From: Amoeboaphelidium protococcarum
Lineage: Eukaryota; Aphelidiomycota; Aphelidea
Direction of reading: 5' to 3'
DNA length: 64,000 bases
Assembly (NCBI GenBank): GCA_023515745.1
Contig: JALECJ010000258.1
Location: 62,001 to 126,000 of the forward strand
Made by a program: the position numbers and the translations under genes
Part shown: positions 11,216-24,425 of the stretch, in pieces
How positions within the stretch are numbered: position 1 is the first letter of the stretch
How the letters are laid out: each line of letters opens with the position of its first letter
The notes under the pieces: generated by a model
What the model was told of the DNA's origin: nothing
Database searches by the model: none
What the model saw: the letters and a program-made list of their open reading frames with translations, nothing else

Positions 11216-12937
11216 TCATAAAATCTCGACAACATTAGTCTTGGAATCGACAAAAGGATTCTCATCAATAATGATTTCAGATTACTTTGTTCGCTTTGGA
11301 GACACTTTAGTACCGGCTTTGAGAGAGGCTGGATGGTCCAGAGATGCAGCAGACGGGGACAGAGGAGTTTTCAATGTCAATTTCTTTACTTTCGTTGATA
11401 CCGAAAGCTCATCATCAACTTTAATAGACTTTTTCTCAACTGCACCAGCTGATTACGATTTCAGTGACTTATTCTTAGTAGTTTTGTTATTGTTATTATT
11501 CTTCTTGTTGTTCTTGGGCAAAATAGTGGATGTATGCTTCTTCTTTCTTGCTTACATTGCGTGATCCAGCTCATTGACGATTGACCAGATATGAGAGCAA
11601 ATACTGTCAGCTTCGCCGAGCCAGGTGACATCGAACAGATCCTTCCACTCTGCACCAATCGGTGTTTTATTTATCAACACTGTTCTGATAGGGCGTTTGG
11701 GAGGATTAATAGAAGCACGGCGATTCTTTGTACTTGCATTCAACTTGGCTCTATTCACACCTGAACCATTATGGAGATGTTAATCATCATCATCTACGAC
11801 ATCATCCAAAGATTTAACTTATCGAGCAAAATCCTTAACCAACGTCTTGATACCAGCCACTTTGAGGGTAGTGCCCATGACTAGCAGTAGATCTGGCTTC
11901 TTCTTCAAGTCAGATTCCCAACATTATCCAATAGTATCACAGGCAGAATGATGTTCATTGTACAGAATAATATCAGGCCTCAGAATACCAATGGGAAGAG
12001 ATCTCTTACTAGCACGTTCTCTCTATTATGAACTACTTAGACAACGTGGGCATGCAGGCGGTTCACCTCCAGAGAATATGCGTGAATGAACATCATTAAA
12101 CTCTTCCCGGTGCTTACAGACGGTACACGAGACATACTACAGAGTACCATGAAGCATAACAACATCCGATTTTTTATCTTCCAAGTCACAGGTCATAGAT
12201 AGCCGCTCTTCCATGCAATCAATATTCTGAGTATAACAACGCAGCAGCTTGCCTTTATCTTTAACATTCTTCAGAAATTGGTGCACTTCAGTAGGCGATG
12301 CTTTATCCACCATCTGCTTCAATTCTGCCATAAAAGAGTAGAAAACCTTGGTGCTAGCTTCATCTTTAAACAGATGGGCATCGAATATGTCCTTACCTTT
12401 CACCACGGCATCCGGGTACTTTTACTTCACCAGATTGTACAAGCCATTCATTGAGCGAAAGTCTGGTATTCCACCACTGACACTGATACCAGCTCCGGTG
12501 ACGATCACGATTCGCTTAGCCTTGTGCACAGCATGAACAACTTCATCCGCAATATTACGATGAGGATGCAGAGTAGTTGTATCAACCACATTATCATGCA
12601 GTATCATGCCCTTATGCAATGGTATTTTCGCTTTCAACTGAGAGATATCTTGATCGCTTTGGTCTTCAATTGAACTAGAAGAGGAGGATTATGACAATGT
12701 GACTGAAGACGATGTCGTTGTGGACGACACTGCAGAGTACATTTACGATTTCTTCAACAAATGACCACCATCAACAGATAGAATATCAACCACACTCTAT
12801 TTCACAAAAGTCTAAGTCTTCTTTACAGATACAGATTATTATTTCTTTTTATTCTACATTTTAATTTACGCAATTTCATCATTATTCTCCTTCTCACGAA
12901 TGATAGTGGTCTGCTCCTTTTATCGACGACTTATCAT
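11216..12937 (-). CDS. Sirtuin, Hst3/Hst4-like NAD-dependent deacetylase
   Basis: A 573-residue protein, ATG at 12937, TGA 11216-11218. Residues 1-130 are charged and Ser/Gln-rich. The sirtuin core follows: TGAGISVSGGIPDFRS for NAD binding, CYTQNIDCME, the catalytic histidine in MLHGT (H263), and a zinc site CTVC...CPRC. An acidic insert (DDVVDDDD) and a basic linker sit before the C-terminal Rossmann strand RTVLINKTP. The basic tail ends at VEIL. The order and motifs resemble the fungal Hst3/Hst4 branch, which removes acetyl groups from histone H3 K56; assignment to that branch is from memory. It is convergent with the GH5 gene. Confidence 0.85.
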
Positions 12938-13412
12938 ACTGTTGTTGCACTTAAACAAACACTCAATCCACAACACAAATTTTAATAATTTTATCACTGA
13001 GCAGTACACCGCACAGAAATAATGCAGGTGTATAGACAGGCGATAAATATATGGAGTATGAGCAGTATAGTGGAATGTAGCAGTGATGAGTTTGTTGTTT
13101 GGTGAGTGAAGACGCCGACCACTTTCACCAGAAACAGAAATTCCGTTTCACTTTTCTCTTTTGGATGAATGAAGAGAGAGAGAGAGAGACGCGAAACATC
13201 AAGTCCGCGATGATTTCAGAGAGCCACTGACACTGAACAACGATTACCTGTGCACTTAAGATTCGCTCTTTGGATTCCATTTAATTTGTAACAAAATTTC
13301 AAAGCCGGATGTGATATAGTATCATAGCAAGTAAAGCAAAATACAACAAAGCAATGTGAATGAAACGAAAAGAAATGATGAGACAATATCAAATATAAAA
13401 AAGCTCTCTTCT
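12938..13412. promoter_or_regulatory. Intergenic region upstream of the sirtuin gene
   Basis: No gene is seen. Between 13110 and 13200 there are ACCACTTTCACC, GAAACAGAAATTCCGTTTCAC, a 14-base GA repeat (13170-13184) and GACGCGAAAC. This is one of the densest clusters of the GAAAC/GTTTC, GA-tract and CGCG combination. The 3' end of ARFGAP lies just beyond 13412. Confidence 0.45.
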
Positions 13413-15008
13413 TCAACGCTGGTTCAAATACTCTTGCAGCTTGTCCACTCCAGACTTTGCCATCGATTTAACAGTGCCAATATCCGCTTGGGCTTGACTG
13501 ACAAAAGTCTTGGCGAAATCTTTAACCAGAACATCAGCATTGCCAATAACGTCATTCAGATTATTGATCTTTGGACCATTAGACAATTCATCTTCATCAC
13601 GTCCGTAATACTGAGCACTGGAGATGGAATTCTATCCTCTGAATTGCTGTAGACGTTGCTATGACTCTGCATCAGCTGGTGCATGATTACCACGCTCGAA
13701 ATACATGTCAGATGATATAGACTTGGCGTTCTTGAATTTATTTTAAGCAGAATCAGATGAAGGGACATCGTACTGAGACTGACCGACTGAGCCAAAACTT
13801 GATACAGAGCTGCGATTAGCTTACTGTTACATGGCAGCTGGATTCGCAGTCATACCGAATCCCAATTTAACTGGTTTAGGCGCTGTATTAGACTGAGACT
13901 GCGTGGATGTACTCATTCCACTGGCTTTCATCTCTTACTATCGCTAGGCCTGGGCTTAAGCCTCCTTCTCAGCCTACTCCTTCCTCATCTAAGCTTCCAG
14001 CAGACCCTGCTTCTATAACTCTTCCAGTCGATTAGCCTCCTCTTTAGCCTTCTTCTCCATCTCTTCAAATGAGATTCCCTGCACCTTCTTCACACCCAAC
14101 TTGCCCTTCTTCTTGGTCGTGGTGATCGCAGAGCCAGATGAAGCACTTTGAGGTTAACCTTGTATTATGTTCATACCAGCACTAACATCGTCATTACTAG
14201 TCTTCTCCACAGGACTGGTGGCTGACAACATCTTCTTCATATTCTACTACTACTACTGATCGTCTTCAGCATAGACAAGCCTCATTCGTTACTCCACTTC
14301 TTATTAAGCAACTACAGGCTATAATTGCTACTACTATTATTATCCACCGCCAAATGCTGACAAAGATGGTGTGCTGTTTATAGAGCGCTAAGGAGAACTA
14401 TTCCACTTGGCATCGTCAAAGAAATCGTCATCATTAGCCCCATCACCAGCAGAAGAAGATCCTGCACCATCCTTATTATTACTATCACTAGAATCAAGCA
14501 CTTGGACAGCAGCCACCGCCATCATTCCTGACTAACCAGGAGCAGCAGAGTCTGACGGCTTCTCTGCTAGAACGACGCCATTAAGACTAATAGAATGCGG
14601 GAAACTGGCAGAATCCTCTTTCACCATCTATTGCAACTTCTCCTTGTACATCTGTGCTCCCTATGACTCGTATCGACTCTTGGCATCCAATCCCCCATCC
14701 GGTTAGATTCCATACTTTTAAAAATGTTTATACGCAGCATCATTTCCACCAACTTTCAGTGCCCTCAATTGATCCCAAGTCCACTGATCCAAATTGAGAC
14801 TTCTAACAAAAGACAGGTGTACTCCGAGATTACGATGGACACTAGAGCAGTTGAGGCACAGGTAGATGCCATAAGTCACACTAGACCAAGTTGGATTCTT
14901 GCTCTTACAGTCGAAGCACACTTAATTCGCCGGAGAGGTGGCTTACAGCTTCTTGATAATTTCAATAGCAATCTGCTTTGAAGCAACCTATTTATTATTA
15001 TTGTTCAT
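13413..15008 (-). CDS. GLO3: ArfGAP2/3-type GTPase-activating protein (Glo3-like)
   Basis: A 531-residue protein, ATG at 15008 (MNNNNKQVASKQ), TGA 13413-13415. The ArfGAP domain spans about 20-125 with its zinc finger CFDC...CLNC and the arginine-finger area [20 protein letters not shown], then [14 protein letters not shown]. The rest is low complexity with Gln runs written in mixed CAA/CAG/TAA/TAG codons. A basic coiled stretch ([19 protein letters not shown]) and a C-terminal [13 protein letters not shown] motif match the Glo3 regulatory motif of ArfGAP2/3. It acts on Arf1 in COPI vesicle cycling at the Golgi. The first residues come from AAT/AAC repeats. Confidence 0.88.
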
Positions 15009-15397
15009 AATTGTAAACTTTCCAATTTTATATCGAGAGAATTACAGTACAGTACAGTAGTCCCGCTGAAGGAAAAGAAATGAGAGAGAGAGAGAGCCGA
15101 GCCTTTCCTGTCCAAACGGGCCAAAGTCTATTCTGTTTCGACTCACCGACGACAAGAGAGAAAAGAGGCTACTGTGAATATCCTTCTCACTAAATTTTGA
15201 TCGTTGATATGCAACAATATTGATGATATAAAGAAAGTATTTGAGTGCTTGAGGCTATCATCTGAATTATTATATAGAGTTGGAAAGACGCGGAACCTCA
15301 ATAATCTGTATATTGCAAGAGTTGATATACTGTAATGTATAAGAGGATCAAATTAAGGGGATATATACGTTCAAAAAACTCATTAAAATCATCCTTG
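15009..15397. promoter_or_regulatory. Region upstream of GLO3
   Basis: No gene is seen. It holds a GA repeat (about 15082-15096), CTGTTTCGACTCACCGACGAC near 15132-15152 and AGAGAGAAAAG. These recall the shared upstream element. The DRE2 stop lies at 15398. Confidence 0.35.
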
Positions 15398-16051
15398 TCA
15401 AATGTCATCGTCGTTCAGGAAAGAGGCCGGGATGGTCACTTTTTCACCTTGTTTGAAAGCAGGCATACCAGCATACGGACATGAGGCACATCTAAACGCG
15501 TCGCCGAGATAACAACTACCACATGATGACTTGAATTCAGGATCGACTGCTTTTGGGACGGATGCAGCTAATGGTTGTCCTGATGTTTTCTTTGATAGAT
15601 TCAATTCCTCTTCAGCACGTCCACAAGTGCAATCTTTACAAGCCTTCTTCTTGGTCTCACAATTGGCTCTGAGTGAATCCGCGGATGGCTTTACGTAATC
15701 AGCTTCATCAATTAGCGCACTTTCGTCAATTAAATCATCATCATTATTATCGTCTGCAATAGCCTTCGACTAGGCTTGCTTCTTTGTCAATTTCAGAGGT
15801 CTTGCTCCACCTTACGTGATTTTAGAGCGAATAGCGGTTACCATAGTCTGATCTTTGCCTGTACTGTCGGCTGATTGTACATTCTAAAATCCATTGAAAA
15901 GCAACTCCTGCTTCAATGCACTGACATTTGAGGACTAGACGAGTATAGAGATGGACTCGCCCGGCGCAACAGTCTACGATTATTATAAATTTTTCACAAA
16001 GAGCCCAATGTCTTCATCAACGCTAATTACCAACTACTTCTATTCGCCCAT
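15398..16051 (-). CDS. DRE2: Anamorsin/Dre2, cytosolic Fe-S cluster assembly
   Basis: A 217-residue protein, ATG at 16051 ([16 protein letters not shown]), TGA 15398-15400. Two cysteine motifs identify it: C-x6-C-x2-C-x-C starting at C131 ([13 protein letters not shown]) for the 2Fe-2S site, and C-x2-C-x7-C-x2-C at 177-191 (CGSC...CASC) for the second cluster. Dre2 receives electrons from the diflavin reductase Tah18 to build cytosolic Fe-S clusters. The N-terminal methyltransferase-like domain is much reduced (about 55 residues), so the protein is short for the family. It is divergent from the cohesin gene with 414 bases between. Confidence 0.92.
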
Positions 16052-16465
16052 ATTTTTTATGATTTATCTTTTGCGTAAATTTAAAGTGGATGTTGAAGGA
16101 AGAAAAGAGAAAACTCTTGAATCAAATCCGCAATCACGCGATCGAAATTCGTTGAAGTGATTGGTTGACAACAAAATTTGCTTGAGTTATGATGTCTTCG
16201 TGTAGCAAAGTCTTCACAACTAGAGTTGCGAAATGTGAAACAATACGCTTAGATGTTTCCTCATATGGAAAGTGATTTTGATTTTAGAACGAATGGTAAA
16301 ACAGAATCATTTCCCGTTTCAGAAGAGTTTCCATCACGCGCTTTCGTTTCAGGTGTAATCTCGCTCTCTCTTCTCTCTTTTATCCTTTTAACGCCTCTCA
16401 CCAGTTGAATTGGATTGATACGCGACAACGTTGTTTAAACCACAGATACTATTGTTATTTAGAAC
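16052..16465. promoter_or_regulatory. Divergent promoter, DRE2 and cohesin SA
   Basis: No gene is seen. Elements: AATGTGAAACAATACGC near 16230, TTCCCGTTTCAGAAG near 16312, CACGCGCTTTCGTTTCAGG near 16335-16353, then a pyrimidine run CTCGCTCTCTCTTCTCTC. This is a clear example of the shared CGTTTC/GAAAC plus CGCG pattern. Confidence 0.5.
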
Positions 16466-19400
16466 ATGTCAACATCTCAAATGAATAGTCAGTTATCTCA
16501 ATAGTCTCGGTAGGTCTTTTTCTGTAAGTTTATGTTCCATACATGAATCAACTTGCGTGTAGTGATGAACCTGTGACGCACTCCAAGTACGGTCGTAAGC
16601 GCAAGCAAGTGAACCTCAATGAGCAGTCGGAAGATGCAGTTGATCCAGAGTCTGTTATTTCTGCAGAGAACTCTGAATATCATTCTTAAAGTAATACTAT
16701 CTTCAATCTGTATGCTTTATTCCATCACCATTGCTCGTGATTGTGTAGATGAGAGTTTGGAAGGTGAGTCTTAAATGGATACTGATGGAGCTGGTTCTCT
16801 GCTGAAACGTGCCGAAGGGAAAGCTGGAGTTCTGTAAGCAGATAAATTCTAAAGTGATGGAAACTCTTCCACTAATGCTCATTCATTGTTTCAAGTTATT
16901 TGCAATAGTAATGCGGCTTTATAGTCTGTTGTGCAAGATTAGCTGGACCAGTTCCAGACCAATCCTGATGGGGTCGTTGTTGACTTAGTGAATCTGATTA
17001 TTCAGTCTTCTGGGTGTCAATTGACTGTTTCCCTTGACCAAATCGACGCGGGCTTAGATTCAATACCAGGATTGCTGGAAGAGTTGTAACTTGTTGCCAG
17101 TCAGGAAAATATACCGGATGTGCCTCTGGAGAGTAACAAGAAGCAGTTCTCCAAGTTCAGGAAAAGACTGTTGGACTACTGGCAGAAGATGCTGAAATCT
17201 TTCGCTCATATCTTTCTAAGTGACTCTAACTTGAATGATACTTAGCAGTCTTCATCATTGAGTTAGTTGTCCAAGTCGTTCCAGAATGGCGGAGAAGTTT
17301 GGGCGTACTTGCGTGCGTTCATTATCACCTTGTCATCGTCTTCGTTCAGACCTTTCAGACACGTTGCAACTGTTGTATCGGTATCCTGTGTCACTGGTAT
17401 TCTAACCATGCTGTAAAGTTGTGATAAAGAGCTTGTGTCCTTGCAGAAGAGAATTGCTTCATAGTCTATACCAGCATCATAGGTGAGTGAAATGGAGAAG
17501 AAGTCTCTATTGTTGCAAGGTTAAAAGGAGAATTTACTGGAGCATTTCAAAGACTTCTTTGACGGCGTTTATGTGCACAGGTATCGTGACGTGAATGATA
17601 TCATACGCTTTGAAAGTATGTCTATGTACGCTAAATGGGTCAAAACATGTCCTGAGGTATTTATGGATGCTCAATATCTCCGCTACTTGGGTTGGTCTCT
17701 ATCTGATGTCTCCACTCAGCTACGTCAAGCCGCTGTTGATGATTTGGTAGAGCTGTTATAAAACAGCGACCTTGTTGATGGTTTGCGTAAATTTCTGGAG
17801 AGATTCAAATCCAGGATGATTGAAATGGCATTGTATGAGGAAGATGAAAAGGTCAGGAGCTCAATTGTAAGCAGATTGCTACCAAAACTTGTACAATACA
17901 ACATTGTTGACGAGGAAGATTACCCGTTGTTGTATCCATTGGTCACCTTTGGCAATGTGGAGTCGTTGAGTAAGCTCGAAGATAACTTTCATGAAGCTTC
18001 ATTGTCTAGTCGAATTACTGCTGGAGAGTTAATGTTGCAGATATTCGCCTGCTCGAATGTTGGATCACTTGAGGATATGCAGCCATAAGATGCGTTAGCA
18101 AAGCTGTCATAGTTTGTGCTGGACATTGTTAATGATTCTGAGGCAATGCGGTTGGATTAGGAGAAGCAATTGTTGAAAGATAATCCTTCGTTGATTGCCA
18201 TTCTAAAGTCGGACATTGGTTTGAACTAAGATTTGGTATTGAAGTAATCTAAGCAGAGATTGCTTGTTTATATGGACAATGTTCTGGAAGCATTGATAGT
18301 TAACATCCTCCTGAATAAAGACGGATCATCTGACGTTGCTGGCGTATTTTAGGATGTTCTTCGTGAATGGCCTGGTATCTTGAAATCTCTAGTTTCCGAG
18401 ATGAGTGCTACTTCAGAGTTGAGTTCTGCACATGCTGTTTGCCTCAGATTACTATTAACGTTTTGGAGAATTCAATTAAATCCTTATTGTCGTCCTCGTC
18501 ATATTTCTCAGTCATCTAATGTTAAAACTGTGGTGCTTAAAACTATCAAAGCTCTGGCTCCAGTGTGCAATTTGTAGCTTTTATCACTGATTTAGCACTC
18601 CTAAGATTATATGAACTCTCTAATTGATGTTGTTGATTAATGTTCAGAAAGCAGTTCACAAGACGGCGATGGTGATCTTTGGTAAAGTGTAAACTTGAAT
18701 AGTATTTATTAATACCTGCAATTAGTACTTGTCGGTGTTGACAAGAGTTAAGAGCACTAATCGCAAAGTAATGTCAACTTTGTGGACGCGCAAACCATAT
18801 GGATGGAGATCCGAAAGAAAAAGTAGTATCTAGATCTTTGTCACAAGGTGATGCACAAATTCATTGTTGCCACATCCAGCCCTGATACCATTGGTCTCTT
18901 TTGCCAGCTCTTTGTTGCATCAGAAGCTGAGTCTAGCTGTTAATCTCTTCTTTCTCGGCAGTCTGTGTTTGATTAGGAAGTTTTTTAGCTCGTTAAAGAT
19001 GCCACTTCAGAATTGAAATTGAATTTGACCAAGACTCTGAGTGACCACGTGGATGAGCTTGGACTGAAATCTGCTGCTCTTACTTGTGACCGTTTATCTG
19101 GCTTGTGTCCTTGGAATTTATAGCTTGATGGTGATGAATGTCTGGAATTATCTAGAATTTTCACCGCTTTAAAGTCCGTCATTGAAGGCCTTGCGAACAA
19201 TTAAGTTGTTGAATTCAATTAAGTGAATGCAAGCTTGAATTTTATCAATGGTTCGTGTGAGAGTCTTTTGGCAGTGAACAATGGCGACGATGAAGAAGCA
19301 GATGTGGATGAGAAATCGGATTCATCCGTGCCTTCTTCATCCGAGGAAGCTTTGGTCATTCTATTGGCATCATTTACGCGCTTGTGTTTAACTGTATCTT

Positions 19401-21160
19401 TTCGCTTGTTAAAGAACTCATCCGCTGACTCTCTAAACCAGGCTCAGAAGAATATACTGATCTTTACTAGTAGTCTTGCATCCGACGTGCTTTGTTGTCT
19501 GAAGTACAGAACCGCTATGGTTGGGCAACAGGCTGACCGTCTGTCTAAGGCTTTGATGGAATTTTCTGTGTTCAAAAATGCGAATATGAATGACCTGCTT
19601 TAATAGTTGTTTGGTAGCTCTGTAAACTCAATTGGATTCTTTGAGGGACCGAACGAGATTGTCTAATCTGTGATAATGACCCAAATATTGCCAATTATGT
19701 TGGCCAATGATTCAATGTGGATGTTTAATGTCTCATTTAATCAAAATGGATGTAGTGTGTTATCCCAAATAAGCGCACTGATCCAAGCACTTTTAAAGTA
19801 CGATCACAATGGTCTTGCAGTTCCTTCACCTCTTGTGTCTAGCATATCTAAATAATTCTGTTGCATCTCTGTTGATTAGTTGGTGTCTCTAAAAGCTGTT
19901 GCTGCTTAGTTGGATGGGTCGGTATTTGACAACTTGTTTGAATAGTAATCCATTCAAAATGATGATTTGGCTAACGCTCTGCTTGGCTCTGAGGTTGTGG
20001 CTAAAATTTAACGCCTGCAGTCACCATTGTCGGTGCAAGTTCTGTAGAGAATGCATATCAGTAGTGAGATCCGTCACATTTATAGTGCAGTTGTTCCAAT
20101 CTTAATGTGTGATCTGACCGTGACTGTTAAAGCTTTGCTGTCTAGACCGGGTGCTATACCGTCGTTTGTGATAAAAACCGTAGCTGATATGATCTCGCTA
20201 CATGGTGTCGTGAATCAATTTGTTGATGGAGTGGTGAAGGTTGTTGCCGAAAGCTTTAAATCAGCCACTGTCTACTCGAATGGTTATATTCAACCTTAGG
20301 ATTATGCATGCATGATTGATATGATAGTTTAGGCTATAAGTTCCTCCATCAAATGCTCGTTCGGTTCATAATATTGGGTGAAAGATAGCAGTGGAAGTGT
20401 ACTGAAAGTGGCGAAAAGCGAAGAATTATGGTATTCATCATGCAAGCTCTTGATCCAAACTTTCCGTCATTCAGTGGCTGGATTGAAGAACAAGACCAAT
20501 AGCAAGCAGCTGGTAGACCGTGAAATGGACAGCACTCGTCAGTTGATATTCAAAATGCATGAAAAAGTAATGTATGAACTCATTGATCAGTCTCTGGAGT
20601 CTTTGAAATATGATGATGAGATGTTGGAATCGGATGAAGTACTCAGTATCCTTGACACCTATCTAACGTCTGCTTTCAAGCATTTGTATATCCTAGTTGG
20701 TTCTGCTGGTAGCTTTGGTGTAAATATGATGAAGGCTCAAGATGCTCAGACGCTTATTGAAATGCTAGACAGTCTTATGAATGAAAAGCATTCCGATATC
20801 TGGGATAAACTGTAATCTGATACTGCCGCCAATTATTTGGTTGAACAGGCCAAGTATGAAAAGACTTTGTCTAATATTGCTGGTACCGCGAATACTAAAG
20901 CTGCAAAGAGAAAGAACCTGCGTTCTAAAGTCACCTCAGCTCTGACCTCTCATGCAGATAGTAATCAATAGCTGCCACAATCCATCTCTGCCACTCCGAC
21001 TCGCAAGATTGACTTTAAATCCGAAATCAATAATCCATAGTCTTCTGCTCACTCTACTCCGTCGAAGCGCTCACTGAATGATGTCAATGACGAGAATGCT
21101 GATATAATGAGCCAGCTGTCTTTTCAAAACTCGCCTGATATGAAGAAGACGCGTATGTGA
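16466..21160 (+). CDS. SCC3: Cohesin subunit SA/STAG (Scc3)
   Basis: Three exons: 16466-16509, 16563-16690 and 16749-21160, giving 1527 residues and TGA at 21158-21160. The introns (53 and 58 nt, GTAGGT...TGTAG and GTAATA...TGTAG) were placed by frame. Exon 1 gives MSTSQMNSQLSQQSR; the basic patch KYGRKRKQVNL follows. The STAG domain begins about residue 110 (FQVICNSNAALQSVV) and the conserved stromalin domain includes RYRDVNDIIR near residue 333 and LGWSLSD. Scc3 binds the Scc1 kleisin and DNA to hold sister chromatids. The C-terminus is unstructured, with a short basic end (DMKKTRM). More than 80 UAR codons are read through in the last exon alone, by my reading, with no TGA. Confidence 0.9.
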
Positions 21161-21325
21161 AGACTTTAACTGTTGCTGAATTAGGGCAATAAACTGTAAA
21201 TTATATTGTGTAACAGTCACTATTGAATTGATAAAAAAATATTACTTAAACTTTACTTTTACTAATCATCTTTTCACACCGTCACCAAACAAAAAAAGGA
21301 AATACCTTATTTAATAAGTACCGCC

Positions 21326-22098
21326 TCATTTAGCCTCAAAAATGATCTTCTGCAGAGCTTGCTCTATTTAAGCACTGAAATCTTCCGCTTTCTTTAGAGC
21401 ATCCATCGCTTATTATATCAAATACCCATCAGGATATTCTTGATGGACAATAACGCGTCGACCTTATGGATCGCAATCGAGAAGTTGACACATCAAACTC
21501 CAATCTTGCTGGCAGATTCCAGTCAATTCAAGCAATTTTTCAGCATCTGCATTTCTAACTGCTGTCATCAAAGTGGAATCAAATCTATAATTGTCGCCAT
21601 TCGGTCTCATTTTCTCCCAGAAGTAATGCTCAATGGTCGTCATAAGAACATTTTTATGGATATTGTAGAATTCTTCAAGGATATCCAATCTTGAACTCAG
21701 CTGATCAATTTATTATTATAGCTGTTCACGTTACTACTATTGTTATTCACTTGCCTTTTATAACTCCAAAAATTGTTATTATGACTCTTTAAATTACTGC
21801 GCAATTTTTTCCATTAGACGCGAATGCTCTTTCAAAATATCTTTCCCACCATTCTGACGCATAATCCGCATGCAATGTACCTTTGCAAGAGAAAGGCTTT
21901 ACTGCACTGTAAATTGTGATTGAGTTAGAGCGACAAGATTGAAGAAGTTCTACTGACTCAATTCGCGGTAATCATGTGGCTCAATCGATGGTAAAGTTGC
22001 CACAGACGTAGAGCAAATCTAATAATGCTCAAACTACCGAATCAGTATTTAGTGCAAATTCTTAAAATCATCTAAACTTTATTTTTATTAATCTCCAT
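21326..22098 (-). CDS. Gln-rich coiled-coil protein of unknown function
   Basis: Two exons, 22098-22078 and 22033-21326, joined over a 44-nt intron (GTTTAG...CGGTAG) that is needed to reach a start codon. The product has 242 residues (MEINKNKFEHYQIC). A central coiled coil is rich in Gln (LQKASEQ then several Gln written as UAR codons). The C-terminal half is a compact helical domain (LMTAVRNADAEKLLELTG, QDWSLMCQLLDCD, AMDALKKAEDFSAQ). I do not recognise the family. It is convergent with the cohesin gene, with 165 bases between the stops. Confidence 0.7.
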
Positions 22099-22157
22099 TT
22101 CATCATTCAATCATCACAAACAACTTACAACAAACTAATTTCAATCAATCAATCAGA

Positions 22158-24425
22158 TCAAAATCGCGCTGGTGGAGGTGGAGGTGGTGGAGGAGCACCA
22201 GAGCCCATGCTCATGGAAGGCATCGCTGGTGCAGGAGGGGCCATTGGTAGAGCAGAACTGCTAGTAGTCATTGGATTACCAAACATTCCTGGTCTCATAG
22301 TCTGCGCGCGCTGATCACCTCCCATTGGCATTTATTACTACTACTATGGAATGCCCAATGGCTACTATTGCTGTTACAAGTAAGGATTAGCCAAAGGATT
22401 TCTCTGCGTCATGGATCTCTGCAGCTGTTAACCTCCCATACCACCTTGATTGAAGGTACCCATCGCGACATCGCCACCACCCATTCCACCACCTACTGGG
22501 GCGTTACCCATTGCACCGTTACCGCCAACCATTCTATTCATAGTCATAGTTCTTGGAGCTGATGCCACATTTGGATTTTGGAATCCAAACTGGTTCTACT
22601 GCTGCTGAACATACTGAGCCTCATCAATCAGAGTTCCATCATTACCACCGTTGCCCATGCCCATCATTGGAGGTGGCACTGGAGCAGTGTTAGGACGCGG
22701 AATAGTGCCGTACTGATTAGCTGCACGCATTTGAGACAATGGCTGAGTCAGCGGATTCAGGTCCATCATCTACTGATCTGGAGAGTACACGGCATCAGGA
22801 CTGTTGTACATTCCAGGTTGACCACCAGCACCACCTAGATACTGACCGACAGGTTGAGTCAAAGACTGCTACATTCCATACTGGCTGTTAGAGCGACCCA
22901 GATTAGCACCCATTTAACTCTAGCTGGTACCGTATGGATTAGCATTCTACGCACCTCCAAATGGACCACCAGCCTGCAGATTGTTCAAATTCTGAGTGGA
23001 GTACGTGCTTCCAGGAGCAGTGCCTCCCATTATAGGCTGGCTCATAGAGTTGAATTGGCCATTCATGGACTACTGGGTGGAATATGCCGGACCACCAGGC
23101 TACTAGCCTTGCATCATCTGCTGCTACTGCATTACCGGATCGTACATGCCGCCATTCATTGGAGCAGTGTTTGCAACCATACCATTCATTCCGTTATTCT
23201 GGCCATTCATCTTATCAGCATCATAGTCGATGGCATCAAACTTGTGTCTAGTGATGTAGCAATAGATACCAGTTGGGACACCAATGATCAGTAGCAAGAC
23301 GGCCAAACAGATGGCGGCCAACTCAACGATGCTAGCAGGATTTGTGGTGTCAAAGGATAGAGATCCCAGGTAGATTGTACCATTCACAATACCAAATCCA
23401 GGTCTCTCAGGAGGCGGTGCAGTTTCGCTTGGAGTAGCAGTGGCAGTGACCGTCAACGAAGCTGACGATAGGCTGACGGTGGCTACATTTGCAGATGACG
23501 CGGTGTTATCGTTAGAGATAAATATGGTACTAACAGCAGGTGCGACATACGCCTGACAGTATACAATGACAGTTTACACGGCCACAACAGTAGTAGTGGT
23601 CGTGGTGGTAGTGCTTGTTGTTGTTGGCATAGCAGAGGTAGTGGTAGATACAAGCAGTGAAGTGGTCAAATTACCGCCAAAAGTTGTCGATGTGGTGACA
23701 TTACCAGAAGACGTTGCAATCATAGTTGTACTATTTGCCATTGGACTTACAGTCGTCAGGGATACAGTGGTCGAGTTACTACTGCTAGTTGTAGTCCTAG
23801 AAGTAGTTGAATTCATTGATGATGCAACAGTCGTCGTGGTAGTGGTAGTGGTAGTAATGGTGGTAGAGGTCGTCGTGGTAATGCTAGTACTGGTAGTATT
23901 CAACATAGCTGTGGAGGACACTGATGACAACCAAGTACTCATGCTAGTAACTGGAGCACTGCCATTCAATTTCAGGGACTGATTGTAAGCAGTCAAGACA
24001 TAGACAATACCATTCAAAGTCACATTGCCATTGAGCTGACCATTGATCAGAAAGTTGCTACTATCATTATAGTAGCCAACGAAACACTTCAGGTTAGGAG
24101 TAACTGTCGGGGTAATAGTAGCAGTCATGGTGGCAGTAGCATTAACAGCGGCTGTCGCAGTGATGTTTCCACTTGCAGTAGTATTAGACGCAATTCCAGT
24201 AGTGATAGCGGTAACGGTGGCAGTGACATTAGCATTAACCAATGACACAGATGTACTATTGGCAGGGGTAACACTCAAACTCAGCGTTGAGGTAAAGTTA
24301 GCCGATGCAGTCATAGTCGTTATACTCGTCGTCAGCGAGGTTGTAGTTGAATTCTATGCTTCATACACAGGGAGGGCCAGCAGCATCAGGGCCAACGCGG
24401 CGACCAATTTCAAAGCTCTCAACAT
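22158..24425 (-). CDS. Single-pass membrane mucin with Gln/Gly/Pro-rich tail
   Basis: A 755-residue protein, ATG at 24425, TGA 22158-22160. Residues 1-24 are a signal peptide (MLRALKLVAALALMLLA). Residues 25-366 are Ser/Thr/Val-rich with many N-x-S/T sites and long Thr runs, as in heavily O-glycosylated mucins. A transmembrane helix lies near 367-390 (IVELAAICLAVLLLIIG) and is followed by RHKFDAIDYDADK. The cytosolic part (391-755) is low complexity: Gln, Asn, Gly, Met repeats and a final Pro run. The layout resembles fungal sensor mucins such as Msb2, but no shared sequence motif was seen. A wall or osmotic sensor, or a surface coat protein, are both possible. Confidence 0.72.

Noticed and set aside
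23566-23982. A 138-codon Val-rich plus-strand frame
   Set aside because: It is the antisense of the Thr-rich repeats of the mucin gene.
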